Positions 27,326 through 35,226 of a stretch of DNA of 64,000 nt are shown in pieces (the stretch's first letter is position 1; every line of letters starts with the position of its first letter). Position numbers and translations under genes: made by a program. Where the stretch lies: the NCBI GenBank assembly GCA_017427985.1, contig JAFRRS010000024.1, positions 79,852 to 143,851 of the forward strand. Direction: 5' to 3'. The notes under the pieces are model-generated. The model was given only the letters and a program-made list of their open reading frames with translations. It had not been told where the DNA came from and searched no databases. The stretch comes from Bacteroidales bacterium (GTDB taxonomy: Bacteria > Bacteroidota > Bacteroidia > Bacteroidales > F082).

Positions 27326-28393
27326 ATGGCAAAAAGATTAAACATTCTGGCTATTGTGATGCTGTTTTTCATCACTTCAATCGCTGCACAACAAAACAAG
27401 CAGCAGTATAAAATGGGTCTTGTGGGTTTCTACAACCTTGAAAATCTTTATGATACAATCAACGACCCGAACAAGAATGATGAAGAGTTCCTTCCTGAAG
27501 GCAAAAACGCCTGGAACACTCACAAATATGTGACGAAACTGCACAACATGGCTTACGCCATCTCGACGATAGGCACCGACAAGAACGACAAGTTCAACAC
27601 TCCGGAAGGATTGTGGGTGCTTGGTGTTTCAGAAATCGAGAACCGCACCGTGCTCGAAGACCTCGTGGCACAGCCTGAGATCGCCGACCGCAACTACCAA
27701 ATCGTGCATTATGACTCGCCAGACCGCCGTGGTGTCGACGTGGCATTGCTTTATAACCCGAAATTTTTCAAGGTGACAAACCATAAATCATATCGCTTGG
27801 TGGTTCCTAACCAGCCCAACTTCATCTCCCGTGACCAGCTCGTGGTGTCAGGTATCCTCGACGACGAGGAGTTCAGCTTCATCGTGATGCACTGGCCTTC
27901 ACGTTATGGCGGCGAGAAACGCTCCCTGCCTGGACGTATGGCTGCTGCTCACCTCTGCCGTCATATCGCCGACTCCATCCTCGCGGAAAAACCTAACGCA
28001 AAAATCGTGATGATGGGCGACTACAACGACTACCCGACAAACAAGAGTATCATCGACGGACTGCGCGCCAAGGGACGTGTCGAGGACATGAAAGGCGACG
28101 ACTTCTACAACCCTATGTGGAGGATGCACAAAAACGGCGAAGGCACCAACTACTACCGCGACGTGAAAGGCGTCCTCGACCAATGCATCATCACACCGGC
28201 ATTGCTGAAAGACGAGAACGACCCGTTTGCAACATACCAGATGTACAAACCGATGGTGCACTCGAAGGAATTCCTGAAACAACACGAGGGACGCTACAAC
28301 GGCTATCCGTGGCGTTCATTCGCCGGCGGTGTATGGCAGGGAGGATACAGCGACCACTTCCCGGTTTATTTGATTCTTTTAAAAAAGATTTAG
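27326..28393 (+). CDS. Secreted endonuclease/exonuclease/phosphatase-family protein
   Basis: 355 residues with a signal peptide (MAKRLNILAIVMLFFITSIAAQ), so exported. The EEP fold is recognisable from FYNLENLYDTI (asparagine/glutamate of the metal site), GVSEIENRTVLEDL, VMHWPSRYGG, MMGDYNDYPTN and the terminal SDHFPVYL, giving the usual metal and catalytic residues. Members cut nucleic acids or phosphodiester bonds in lipids or nucleotides; sequence alone does not say which. Divergent transcription from the TonB receptor operon suggests that it acts on the material being imported. Confidence 0.87.
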   Translation: MAKRLNILAIVMLFFITSIAAQQNKQQYKMGLVGFYNLENLYDTINDPNKNDEEFLPEGKNAWNTHKYVTKLHNMAYAISTIGTDKNDKFNTPEGLWVLGVSEIENRTVLEDLVAQPEIADRNYQIVHYDSPDRRGVDVALLYNPKFFKVTNHKSYRLVVPNQPNFISRDQLVVSGILDDEEFSFIVMHWPSRYGGEKRSLPGRMAAAHLCRHIADSILAEKPNAKIVMMGDYNDYPTNKSIIDGLRAKGRVEDMKGDDFYNPMWRMHKNGEGTNYYRDVKGVLDQCIITPALLKDENDPFATYQMYKPMVHSKEFLKQHEGRYNGYPWRSFAGGVWQGGYSDHFPVYLILLKKI

Positions 28394-28485
28394 CCAGTAG
28401 CTATTAGCAATTAGTTTTTAATGCCATTTGCAGAAATGCGACTTACCACAGGGTACTGAGAGCATTTCGAAAATAGCATTAAGAA

Positions 28486-31038
28486 CTATTCTTTGACATA
28501 AATTCGTTTTACCCTCTGTGAAATCCTTGTCATGATTTCGTACGGAATCGTGTCGCAGGCGTCTGCAATGACCTCAATTGGATGATTGTCATCGAACAGC
28601 ACTGCCGTGTCGTCTTCAAGACAATCAATGCCTGTGACATCAATCATGGTGAGATCCATGCAGATGTTCCCAATGATTGGTGCGGGGTTGCCGTTGACCC
28701 AGAAACAGGCCTTGCCATTTCCAAGCTGTCGGCGCAATCCGTCGGCATAACCGATAGGAATCACAGCAATACGTGAAGGTTTCGTGATCTTTCCATGACG
28801 ACCGTAACCTATTGTCTCGCCAGACCCGTATTCCTTAATCTGCTTGATTGTCGTCTTCAATGACATCACGTTATGCAGCTTGCCACGGTCTTCGTCACAG
28901 ACAGCAACACCATAAACGCCAATGCCCAAGCGCACCATATCATATTGATAATCAGTGAATCGCGAGATGCCCGCAGTGTTCAGAATATGACGCATTATCT
29001 TGTATGGGAACGCTGCAACAATCTTCGAACTCATCATCTCGAACTGCTCAATCTGATGCATGACAAAATCTTCTTCCCCAGGCATGTCGCTTGTCGCGAA
29101 ATGTGAGAAAACGCTCATGATTTTGAGCTTCGGATTGGCTTTCACACGCTCAATCAACGTGTCGATTTCCTCAGGAAGGAATCCCAGGCGATGCATTCCA
29201 GTATCAACTTTGATATGAATACCTACAGGCTTGTCAAGAGTCTTATCCAATTGATTTATAGCATCTTCAAGCTGCGAAAGGCAACGGAAGCTGTAAATGT
29301 CAGGCTCAAGATTGTTGAGAATGATTGTGTCGAAAGTGTTTGTCTCAGGCGTCATCACCATGATTGGCAGTTTGATGCCTCTGTTGCGCAGTTCAACACC
29401 CTCGTCGGCATACGCAACAGTAAGATAATCAACATGATGGAATGCAAGAGCATTTGAAACCTCGTAATTTCCGCTTCCGTATGCAAAAGCCTTTACCATC
29501 ACCATCATCTTGGTTTCTTTTTTCAGCTTTCCGCGATAATAGTTGAGGTTTTTAATGATGTTGTCAAGGTTGATTTCGAGCACCGTCTCATGCGATTTCT
29601 GCTGCAGCACCTTCATGATGCGCTCAAACTCGAAACTACGTGCACCTTTCAGCAGAACAATCTGATTCTCAAACATTTTCATCGGATGATTGGCAAGAAA
29701 ATCAGATGTGGTTTTATAAAAATACCGGGTAATCCCATGATCGTTGGGGACAACACATGTGTTGTCCCCATTGGATGACATGTATTTTGAAATTGATTCC
29801 CCGATGCCAATAAACGTGTCAACGCCTTTGTTTTCAATCAATTGCGCGACGTTTTTGTAGAGGTCTTCTTCTTTCAGTTCGCTTTGCAGGATGTCGGAAA
29901 GAATCAGAACCTTGTTGTCGTGATGCTGAGCATTCATGAAGTCGAGGGCGATAGCGAGAGCGTTTCTGTCATTGTTGTACGAGTCATTGATAATTAAGCA
30001 ATTACGCACACCTGCCTTCAGTTCCATTCGCATCTCCACCGATTCGAGATTTGCCATCCGTTTCGCGATGACATCGTTCGGCACGTTCAACAGCAACGCC
30101 ACGCACCAACAGTTGATGGCATTTTCTATCGAGGCATCGTCAATGAACGGGATGGTGATTTTTATTTCTTTACCACGAAAACATGCAACGATACACGTTG
30201 AGACGCACGGCCGTGCGTCTCTACAATCAATTGAGGAAACAAGCAAATCGGCATTTTTATCGTGTCGGCTCCAAGCAAATCCTTTTATATTATGTTCTTC
30301 AACGATACTAGCAATCTCAGAATTATCCTTACAATAGATTAAATGCCCAATTCCATCAAATAATTTAATTTTCTCTTCGATTTTCTGTTCTAAGCTATCG
30401 AAATTTTTACCGTGTGCAGACCCGATATTTGTGAAAACGCCTATCGTAGGTGTTATTATCTCACGCAGTTTTTCCATCTCGCCTGGGCGTGAGATGCCTG
30501 CTTCGAAAACCGCCACATCATGAGTGGAATTCATCTGCCACACCGAGAGTGGCACACCTATCTGGGAATTGTAGCTCTTCGGGCTTCTGCACACCGACAT
30601 CGAAGGCGACAAAATCTGGTAAAGCCATTCCTTCACCACCGTTTTGCCGTTGCTTCCGGTGATTCCAACAACAGGAATGTCGAACTGCATGCGATGATAT
30701 GCCGTCATTTTTTGCAAGGCGACGAGAGTGTCGTTTACAACGATAAACACTGTATCAGAGCTATGTTGAGACGCGATTAATCGGGTCTTTACGTAGTTTT
30801 CAATGTAATTTCTGCTTACAACAAATGCTTTTACTCCTTTTTCATACAATTCGGCGATATATTTATGGCCGTCGTTTCTTCCGCTGCAAAGCGCAAAAAA
30901 CAAGGTGTTCTCCGCATCTATCAGCAACCGGCTGTCAAAAAGAATATCCTTAATGACATATTCATCTGATTGATTACCAATCACTTCTCCACCAACCACA
31001 GAGGCAATTTTCCTTACCGTATAAATTTCATTTTGCAT
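28486..31038 (-). CDS. Bifunctional MurF / alanine racemase
   Basis: Fusion of 850 residues, a Bacteroidota hallmark. Residues 1-475 are MurF, which adds D-Ala-D-Ala to the UDP-MurNAc-tripeptide: ATP loop VVGITGSNGKTVVKEW, NIGSAHGKNFDS, IPFIDDASIENAINC and INDSYNNDRNAL. Residues about 490-850 are PLP-dependent alanine racemase, with MVMVKAFAYGSGNYEV (PLP lysine), DTGMHRLGF, RLGIGVYGV and the catalytic tyrosine region GYADGLRRQ. Two palindromic elements are inserted in frame in the MurF part, at residues about 272-280 and 424-431; both fall in loops between conserved blocks, and the ligase motifs are untouched. A -7 box precedes the start. Confidence 0.95.
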   Translation of the reverse strand: MQNEIYTVRKIASVVGGEVIGNQSDEYVIKDILFDSRLLIDAENTLFFALCSGRNDGHKYIAELYEKGVKAFVVSRNYIENYVKTRLIASQHSSDTVFIVVNDTLVALQKMTAYHRMQFDIPVVGITGSNGKTVVKEWLYQILSPSMSVCRSPKSYNSQIGVPLSVWQMNSTHDVAVFEAGISRPGEMEKLREIITPTIGVFTNIGSAHGKNFDSLEQKIEEKIKLFDGIGHLIYCKDNSEIASIVEEHNIKGFAWSRHDKNADLLVSSIDCRDARPCVSTCIVACFRGKEIKITIPFIDDASIENAINCWCVALLLNVPNDVIAKRMANLESVEMRMELKAGVRNCLIINDSYNNDRNALAIALDFMNAQHHDNKVLILSDILQSELKEEDLYKNVAQLIENKGVDTFIGIGESISKYMSSNGDNTCVVPNDHGITRYFYKTTSDFLANHPMKMFENQIVLLKGARSFEFERIMKVLQQKSHETVLEINLDNIIKNLNYYRGKLKKETKMMVMVKAFAYGSGNYEVSNALAFHHVDYLTVAYADEGVELRNRGIKLPIMVMTPETNTFDTIILNNLEPDIYSFRCLSQLEDAINQLDKTLDKPVGIHIKVDTGMHRLGFLPEEIDTLIERVKANPKLKIMSVFSHFATSDMPGEEDFVMHQIEQFEMMSSKIVAAFPYKIMRHILNTAGISRFTDYQYDMVRLGIGVYGVAVCDEDRGKLHNVMSLKTTIKQIKEYGSGETIGYGRHGKITKPSRIAVIPIGYADGLRRQLGNGKACFWVNGNPAPIIGNICMDLTMIDVTGIDCLEDDTAVLFDDNHPIEVIADACDTIPYEIMTRISQRVKRIYVKE
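29746..29769. repeat. In-frame palindrome in the MurF domain (GGGGACAACACA type)
   Basis: GGGGACAACACA is followed directly by its reverse complement TGTGTTGTCCCC, a 24-bp perfect palindrome. It encodes the segment GDNTCVVP between two conserved MurF blocks (KYMSS before, TTSDFLANHP after), where related proteins are shorter by my recollection. Confidence 0.9.
30200..30225. repeat. In-frame palindrome in the MurF domain (TGTAGAGACGCACGG type)
   Basis: GAGACGCACGG followed by CCGTGCGTCTC, a perfect 22-bp palindrome, then TACA; on the coding strand it starts TGTAGAGACG. It encodes CRDARPCVST just before the strand leading to IPFIDDASIEN. A near-identical copy lies between genes at 39883-39904. 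Confidence 0.92.
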
Positions 31039-31042
31039 ATCG

Positions 31043-31050
31043 CAAAATTA
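31043..31050 (-). promoter_or_regulatory. -7 box of murF-alr
   Basis: Minus-strand TAATTTTG directly upstream of the ATG (leader very short, under 10 nt); plausible only if translation starts nearly leaderless. Confidence 0.35.
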
Positions 31051-31096
31051 ATAAAATTTCATGCACACACCTTGTTTTTATTTTTTTTAAAATTAA

Positions 31097-31128
31097 TTTG
31101 CCATTTTAAAATTTTTTTTGTATCTTTG
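31097..31128 (+). promoter_or_regulatory. Promoter of pdxA
   Basis: TTTG at 31097-31100 and TATCTTTG at 31121-31128 with 20 nt between them: a full match to the Bacteroidota consensus. Confidence 0.8.
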
Positions 31129-31151
31129 ACGCTTCAAAACGAGCTTTTCTA

Positions 31152-32171
31152 ATGATGATCCAAAGTAAAACATCTGAACTTCCTAAAATAGGTATCACTC
31201 ATGGTGATATCAATGGTATCGGTTATGAGGTGATTCTCAAATCTTTGTCCGATTCCCGTATTTTCGACTCTTTCATCCCAATCATTTACGGACAATCGAA
31301 AGTTTTCTCTTATTACAAGAAAAATTTCGGCATGGAGGAGATGTCATACACCTTGATTCGCAATGCGTCGCAGGCTTTGCCGAAACGCATCAACATCATC
31401 AACCACACCGACGAAGAGCTTAAAATTGAGCCTGGCTTTTCGACTTCCATTGCTGGAAAAGCCTCTTTCGCCGCCCTGAAAATGGCGACAAACGACCTGA
31501 AAAGCGGTCTCATTGACGCGATGGTCACTGCTCCAATCAACAAAGGAAACATCCAGTCGGAGAGTTTCCATTTCAATGGTCAGACCGATTACATCAAGAC
31601 GTTATTTCCTGAAAGTGAATATATTACGTTACTCGTAAGCGACAAGTTGCGCATTGGATTAGTCACCAACCACATATCGCTGAAAGATGTTCCGGGAGCC
31701 ATTAGCAGAGAGCTTATCATAAAGAAATTGAAACTCATCAACAAGACGCTTGTCAACGATTTCAACATCGTGGCTCCAAGGATTGCCGTTCTCGGTCTCA
31801 ACCCGCATGCGGGCGAAAACGGCGTGATGGGTAACGAGGAAAAAGACATCATCAGTCCAGCCATTGAGGTGGCTAAGAGCAACGGTGCACTCGTTTTCGG
31901 TCCGTTCCCTGCCGACAGCTTCTTTGGCTCAGGCGCATGGGTGAAATATGACGGCGTGCTCAGCATGTACCACGACCAGGGTCTCACCCCGTTCCGCACC
32001 CTCGCCGCCGACGGAGGTGTCAGCTTCACCGCAGGACTGCCCGTCGTGAGAACATCCACAATTCACGGCACAGGATACGACATCGCAAACAAAAATATCG
32101 CAGACCCGGATTCTTTCAGGCATGCGATATTCTTGGCGATCGATATTTTGAACAACCGTAGGGGCGAATGA
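31152..32171 (+). CDS. pdxA: 4-hydroxythreonine-4-phosphate dehydrogenase
   Basis: NAD-dependent enzyme of the DXP-dependent vitamin B6 pathway, giving the precursor that condenses with deoxyxylulose phosphate. 339 residues contain GITHGDINGIGYEVILK, TAPINKGNIQ, the metal ligands in NPHAGENGVMG and SMYHDQGLTPF, and the nucleotide-side segment GTGYDIANK. Start at the first of two ATGs after a consensus promoter. The last four codons (RRGE and the stop TGA) are made of a half palindromic element, so the natural C-terminus was probably replaced. It ends at the base before the facing kinase-deaminase gene. Confidence 0.95.
   Translation: MMIQSKTSELPKIGITHGDINGIGYEVILKSLSDSRIFDSFIPIIYGQSKVFSYYKKNFGMEEMSYTLIRNASQALPKRINIINHTDEELKIEPGFSTSIAGKASFAALKMATNDLKSGLIDAMVTAPINKGNIQSESFHFNGQTDYIKTLFPESEYITLLVSDKLRIGLVTNHISLKDVPGAISRELIIKKLKLINKTLVNDFNIVAPRIAVLGLNPHAGENGVMGNEEKDIISPAIEVAKSNGALVFGPFPADSFFGSGAWVKYDGVLSMYHDQGLTPFRTLAADGGVSFTAGLPVVRTSTIHGTGYDIANKNIADPDSFRHAIFLAIDILNNRRGE
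32158..32169. repeat. Half palindromic element at the pdxA 3' end
   Basis: GTAGGGGCGAAT equals the left arm of the in-frame element at 47633-47657 (read on its coding strand). The right arm is decayed. The stop codons of both pdxA and the convergent gene fall inside or next to it. Confidence 0.65.
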
Positions 32172-33209
32172 TTATTGTCGTTCGTAGGTCTGAATCTCGT
32201 CGTAAACGTATTCGAGTTTGATTCCCGCCTGTTTGAACATCTCCTCTGACTCTGCCCCGTCGTGATATTTGCGCTGGCACACCACGCGCACAATTCCGCA
32301 GTTTATTATCAGCATCGCGCACGTCCTGCATGGTGTCATACGGCAATACAAAGTGCTACCTTCTAATGCTATGCCACGACGTGCCGCCTGTGCGATGGCG
32401 TTCTGCTCGGCATGTACCGTCCTCACACAATGCTCCGTAATACGTCCGTCGGCATGAATCATCTTACGGAAAAGATGTCCAACCTCGTCGCAATGCGGGA
32501 GTCCACGCGGAGAACCGACATATCCTGTGACCAAAATCTGGCGATCCTTGACGATGACGCAACCGCTGCGACCACGGTCACAAGTGGCGCGCTCAGCCAC
32601 GGTATCAGCCATATTCATAAAATACTCATCCCACGAAGGACGTTTATATTTTTGATTCTCAATATCTTGAAGCACCTCTTCCACCCTCTTGTGAAGGTCT
32701 TCGATGCTACCGTTGTTCTGGAACACATAATCAGCCTGATGGATGCACTCGCCGAGATTCTGCTTGTTAGGGTCGGAGTTGCTCATCTCACGCTCCTCGT
32801 TGGCAACGAAAGTCTCGTAACTCACCGAGTCCGTTTCAGACTTACGTTCCGTGATGCGTTCGTAACGCACTTTTCTGTCAGCATCGACGGCAAAAAGATG
32901 GAAGTTACCCTTTGAACGCAATGCGGCAATCTCACCAGGAGTGCGGATGCTTTCAATCACAGCGTCTTTGCCATTGCTATATGCGCGGTCATAAAGCTGT
33001 TCGGCTATATAACTCGGCGTGTTTTGAGCACGTAAGTCATTGGCTACCATTGTCAAAGTGTCACGGTTAACCTCCAGTCCGCGACGTTTCACCTCTTCAG
33101 TGATGAAAGCACGCACCGAGTAGTGCAGATAGCCTTTTTTCTCCACGAGATAGTCAACTATTGTGCCTTTTCCGGCACCGAGAGTTCCTGTAATTCCAAT
33201 TATATTCAT
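32172..33209 (-). CDS. P-loop kinase-like / dCMP deaminase fusion
   Basis: 345 residues in two parts. Residues 1-185 are a nucleotide-kinase-like P-loop domain (IIGITGTLGAGKGTIVDYL, then DAVIESIRTPGEI and FAVDADRKVRYERI). Residues about 195-345 are a zinc deaminase of the dCMP type: HAEQNAIAQAA (zinc histidine, catalytic glutamate) and MTPCRTCAMLIIN (two zinc cysteines). dCMP deaminase makes dUMP for thymidylate synthesis. The same order of domains occurs in the AvcD family of anti-phage deaminases, which are longer. Here the surroundings are housekeeping, so a metabolic role is at least as likely. Start at the ATG before the P-loop; the stop abuts pdxA. Confidence 0.88.
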   Translation of the reverse strand: MNIIGITGTLGAGKGTIVDYLVEKKGYLHYSVRAFITEEVKRRGLEVNRDTLTMVANDLRAQNTPSYIAEQLYDRAYSNGKDAVIESIRTPGEIAALRSKGNFHLFAVDADRKVRYERITERKSETDSVSYETFVANEEREMSNSDPNKQNLGECIHQADYVFQNNGSIEDLHKRVEEVLQDIENQKYKRPSWDEYFMNMADTVAERATCDRGRSGCVIVKDRQILVTGYVGSPRGLPHCDEVGHLFRKMIHADGRITEHCVRTVHAEQNAIAQAARRGIALEGSTLYCRMTPCRTCAMLIINCGIVRVVCQRKYHDGAESEEMFKQAGIKLEYVYDEIQTYERQ

Positions 33210-33225
33210 ATTCTTTTATATTTGA

Positions 33226-33247
33226 GATGCGATGAATCGCATCTTTA
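33226..33247. repeat. Palindromic element between genes (GAGATGCGAT type)
   Basis: GATGCGAT-GA-ATCGCATC, an 8-bp-arm hairpin preceded by GA and followed by TTTAC. It fits the same TGTAGAGA.../...TCTCTACA family as 30200-30225 with a different core. It lies 17 bp upstream of the kinase-deaminase start. Confidence 0.75.
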
Positions 33248-33288
33248 CTGTCATCTAATTAATAATAACTGATTAACTGACTAACTGA

Positions 33289-33882
33289 TCAACTGTTAAC
33301 TTCATTTTTTATATCGTGAATCCATTTCTCAATTTTCACAGGATTGTAATCCTGCATTTTTGCAAATAATTCCTTCGGGTCGTCAGTTACAATCACGTTT
33401 TTATAATGGTCGCCACGGATAAAACCGTCGCGCACTCCCCTGTCAATCCATTTCACCAAATCATCGTAATAGCCAAGGGTGTTGTACAGTGCAATCGGCT
33501 TCTCCATCAGTCTAAGTTGGTCAGCGACAACGACTTCCGAAAACTCATCAAGGGTACCGAAGCCACCTGGCATCGCAATGAAAGCATCCGATTCGCGCAT
33601 CAGTATGTCCTTGCGCTCAGCCATCGTCTTGGTCGGGATCATCTTGGTGATTGTAGGGTGACCGATCTCGTGAGCGAGCAGGAAATCAGGCATCACGCCC
33701 ACCACTTCGCAGCCGCGCTCAAGCATCTTGTCAGCAATGACGTTCATCAGGCCGACGCTGCCGCCGCCGTAATACAAAGTACAGCCGTTGTCAGCGAGCA
33801 CTTCACCGAGACGCGCCGCCGCCGCCTCGTAACGCTTGTCGAAGCCCATGCTGCTTCCGCAGAAAACACAAATGTTTTTCAT
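33289..33882 (-). CDS. LOG-family nucleotide hydrolase (TIGR00730-like)
   Basis: 197 residues from ATG 33882, chosen because the conserved start KNICVFCGSSMG begins there; a longer frame upstream runs through the promoter and hairpin array. The PGGFGTLDEFSEVV motif (PGGxGTxxE) marks the LOG/lysine decarboxylase-like family; plant and bacterial members hydrolyse cytokinin nucleotides or similar nucleoside 5'-monophosphates to free base and ribose phosphate. YYGGGSVGLMNVIAD is the Rossmann phosphate loop. Real substrate in this organism unknown. The stop codon is part of a short degenerate repeat of TAACTGA-like words that runs between the genes. Confidence 0.9.
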   Translation of the reverse strand: MKNICVFCGSSMGFDKRYEAAAARLGEVLADNGCTLYYGGGSVGLMNVIADKMLERGCEVVGVMPDFLLAHEIGHPTITKMIPTKTMAERKDILMRESDAFIAMPGGFGTLDEFSEVVVADQLRLMEKPIALYNTLGYYDDLVKWIDRGVRDGFIRGDHYKNVIVTDDPKELFAKMQDYNPVKIEKWIHDIKNEVNS

Positions 33883-33895
33883 TATCAAATTTTTG

Positions 33896-33903
33896 CAAAA
33901 ATA
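33896..33903 (-). promoter_or_regulatory. -7 box of the LOG-family gene
   Basis: Minus-strand TATTTTTG, about 14 nt before the ATG; it lies just after the hairpin array on that strand. Confidence 0.6.
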
Positions 33904-33912
33904 CGAAATTTT

Positions 33913-34026
33913 TAATGTGCTGTTGCACATAATGTGAAAAATGTGCTGCTTCGCAGAATGTGTTGGCTTCGCCCAATGACCAAAGGTCACACATTTAGCC
34001 GAAGGCTACACATTTTAACACATTAT
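33913..34026. repeat. Array B of three-base-loop inverted repeats with AATGTG spacers
   Basis: Same design as array A. Units are CTGC-TTC-GCAG, GGC-TTC-GCC, GACC-AAA-GGTC and AGCC-GAA-GGCT; AATGTG is repeated on the left and CACATT or CACATTTT on the right. CTGC-TTC-GCAG and the GGC-TTC-GCC unit occur in both arrays. The last hairpin forms the end of the amidohydrolase gene: the codons for VAFG and the stop TAA. Confidence 0.85.
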
Positions 34027-35101
34027 AGAACACATTTATACCTGTTTCAAGTATATCATCTTCAAAAATATATTCCGGGTTATGAAGTGGCAAATGCTCT
34101 TCGCCGCAACCTAATCCGAACAGGCAAATCGGGCACATATCAGCAAAACGCCCGAAGTCCTCCGACCAACGGAAGGGCTCATCAAGATATTGATAATCAA
34201 GATTTAAGGACTTGGTAGCGTTTTCAACTGCGAGAAGTGCCTCATCGTTATTCATGGTAGCAGAAAACGCCTCGTGAATGCTGCTGCTGAACTGGAAATC
34301 CTGTTTCTCGGCGACCATGGCGCAAAGCTGGACCACGTCGGCGGTGAGATGCTGCAGTTTTTCGTTATCGTACGAACGCAAAGTGAGCCAAATCTCAGCA
34401 TGAGCAGGCGACACACCGAAGGTCTCTTCGCCCAAAACAGCGTGAGTCATCGTCATCATTGTGAGAGGTTTTTCATCACGAAGCATCTCCGCTTTCTTTC
34501 CGAAGATGTCAATCAATGCTGATAAAACGTGCTGCGGACTGTGCCCCGTCTCAGGCTGCGAGGCATGCGCCGTGACACCGTCGAAAACGAGTTTCAAGCC
34601 CAGTGAACCTGCAGCAAAGCATCCTTTTCGCAATAAAATCTTATTTTTCGCGTATCCCGGGATATTATGCAAGGCAAACGCCATGTCGGGTTTTATCTGC
34701 TCGAACTGTGTGTCAGCAATGACAGCTTTTGCCCCTTGACCGGTCTCTTCTGCCGGCTGGAAAAGCAGCACCACTTCGCCGTTTTCAGGACGTTTTTGGC
34801 TCAATTTCTGAGCTAATCCCGCCAAAATCGAAGCATGTCCGTCGTGACCGCAACGGTGCGAGCAATGACGGTCGCCTTCAGGGATATTCAGGGCATCAAT
34901 GTCGCCACGAATCAGCAATCTTTTCCCTTTATTTTTCCCTTTGAAAACCACAGCAATGCCGTTGCCTCCGATGTTTTTGACATGCACATCAGGATTCAGT
35001 TTTTCAAGAAACTCATTTAAGATGGCATTTGTCTTCACCTCTTTGCCCGAAAGCTCAGCGTTTTCGTGAAGAATGTGACGAAGTTCAATTATGTTATTCA
35101 T
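33995..35101 (-). CDS. M20-family amidohydrolase
   Basis: Cytoplasmic dimetal hydrolase of N-acyl amino acids or hippurate-like amides (368 residues). Seen are LLIRGDIDALNI (with the usual DMDAL aspartate), HRCGHDGHASILAGLA (metal cysteine and histidines), FQPAEETGQGAKAV (the catalytic glutamate) and late LGCGEEHLPLHNPEY (metal histidine). The lid domain runs from about 175 to 280. The natural substrate is unknown. Its very C-terminus (VAFG and stop) is encoded by a hairpin of array B, so the original end may have been altered. The promoter, at 35161-35168, faces that of the Fic gene, and a repeat element lies in its leader. Confidence 0.9.
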   Translation of the reverse strand: MNNIIELRHILHENAELSGKEVKTNAILNEFLEKLNPDVHVKNIGGNGIAVVFKGKNKGKRLLIRGDIDALNIPEGDRHCSHRCGHDGHASILAGLAQKLSQKRPENGEVVLLFQPAEETGQGAKAVIADTQFEQIKPDMAFALHNIPGYAKNKILLRKGCFAAGSLGLKLVFDGVTAHASQPETGHSPQHVLSALIDIFGKKAEMLRDEKPLTMMTMTHAVLGEETFGVSPAHAEIWLTLRSYDNEKLQHLTADVVQLCAMVAEKQDFQFSSSIHEAFSATMNNDEALLAVENATKSLNLDYQYLDEPFRWSEDFGRFADMCPICLFGLGCGEEHLPLHNPEYIFEDDILETGINVFYNVLKCVAFG

Positions 35102-35120
35102 TTTTCTGCTTAATTGTATG

Positions 35121-35150
35121 AGATTCCTCGACTTCGCTCGGAATGACAGG
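35121..35150. repeat. Dispersed-type repeat GATTCCTCGACTTCGCTCGG between genes
   Basis: GATTCCTCGACTTCGCTCGG followed by AATGACAGG: imperfect dyad with TTCC/GGAA outer arms. I recall this word as a frequent intergenic repeat in many bacterial genomes. It lies in the leader of the amidohydrolase gene. A genome-wide count would decide. Confidence 0.55.
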
Positions 35151-35160
35151 AACCGGAATG

Positions 35161-35168
35161 CAAAAGTA
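35161..35168 (-). promoter_or_regulatory. -7 box of the amidohydrolase gene
   Basis: Minus-strand TACTTTTG, about 60 nt before the ATG; divergent from the Fic promoter. Confidence 0.55.
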
Positions 35169-35176
35169 AAGTTTTT

Positions 35177-35208
35177 TTTGAATTTTTGAATAAAAATTTC
35201 TATATTTG
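35177..35208 (+). promoter_or_regulatory. Promoter of the Fic gene
   Basis: TTTG at 35177-35180, 20 nt, TATATTTG at 35201-35208. The full consensus is present, and it shows the true start must lie downstream, at ATG 35227. Confidence 0.8.
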
Positions 35209-35226
35209 CAAGCTAATTTAAAGTAC

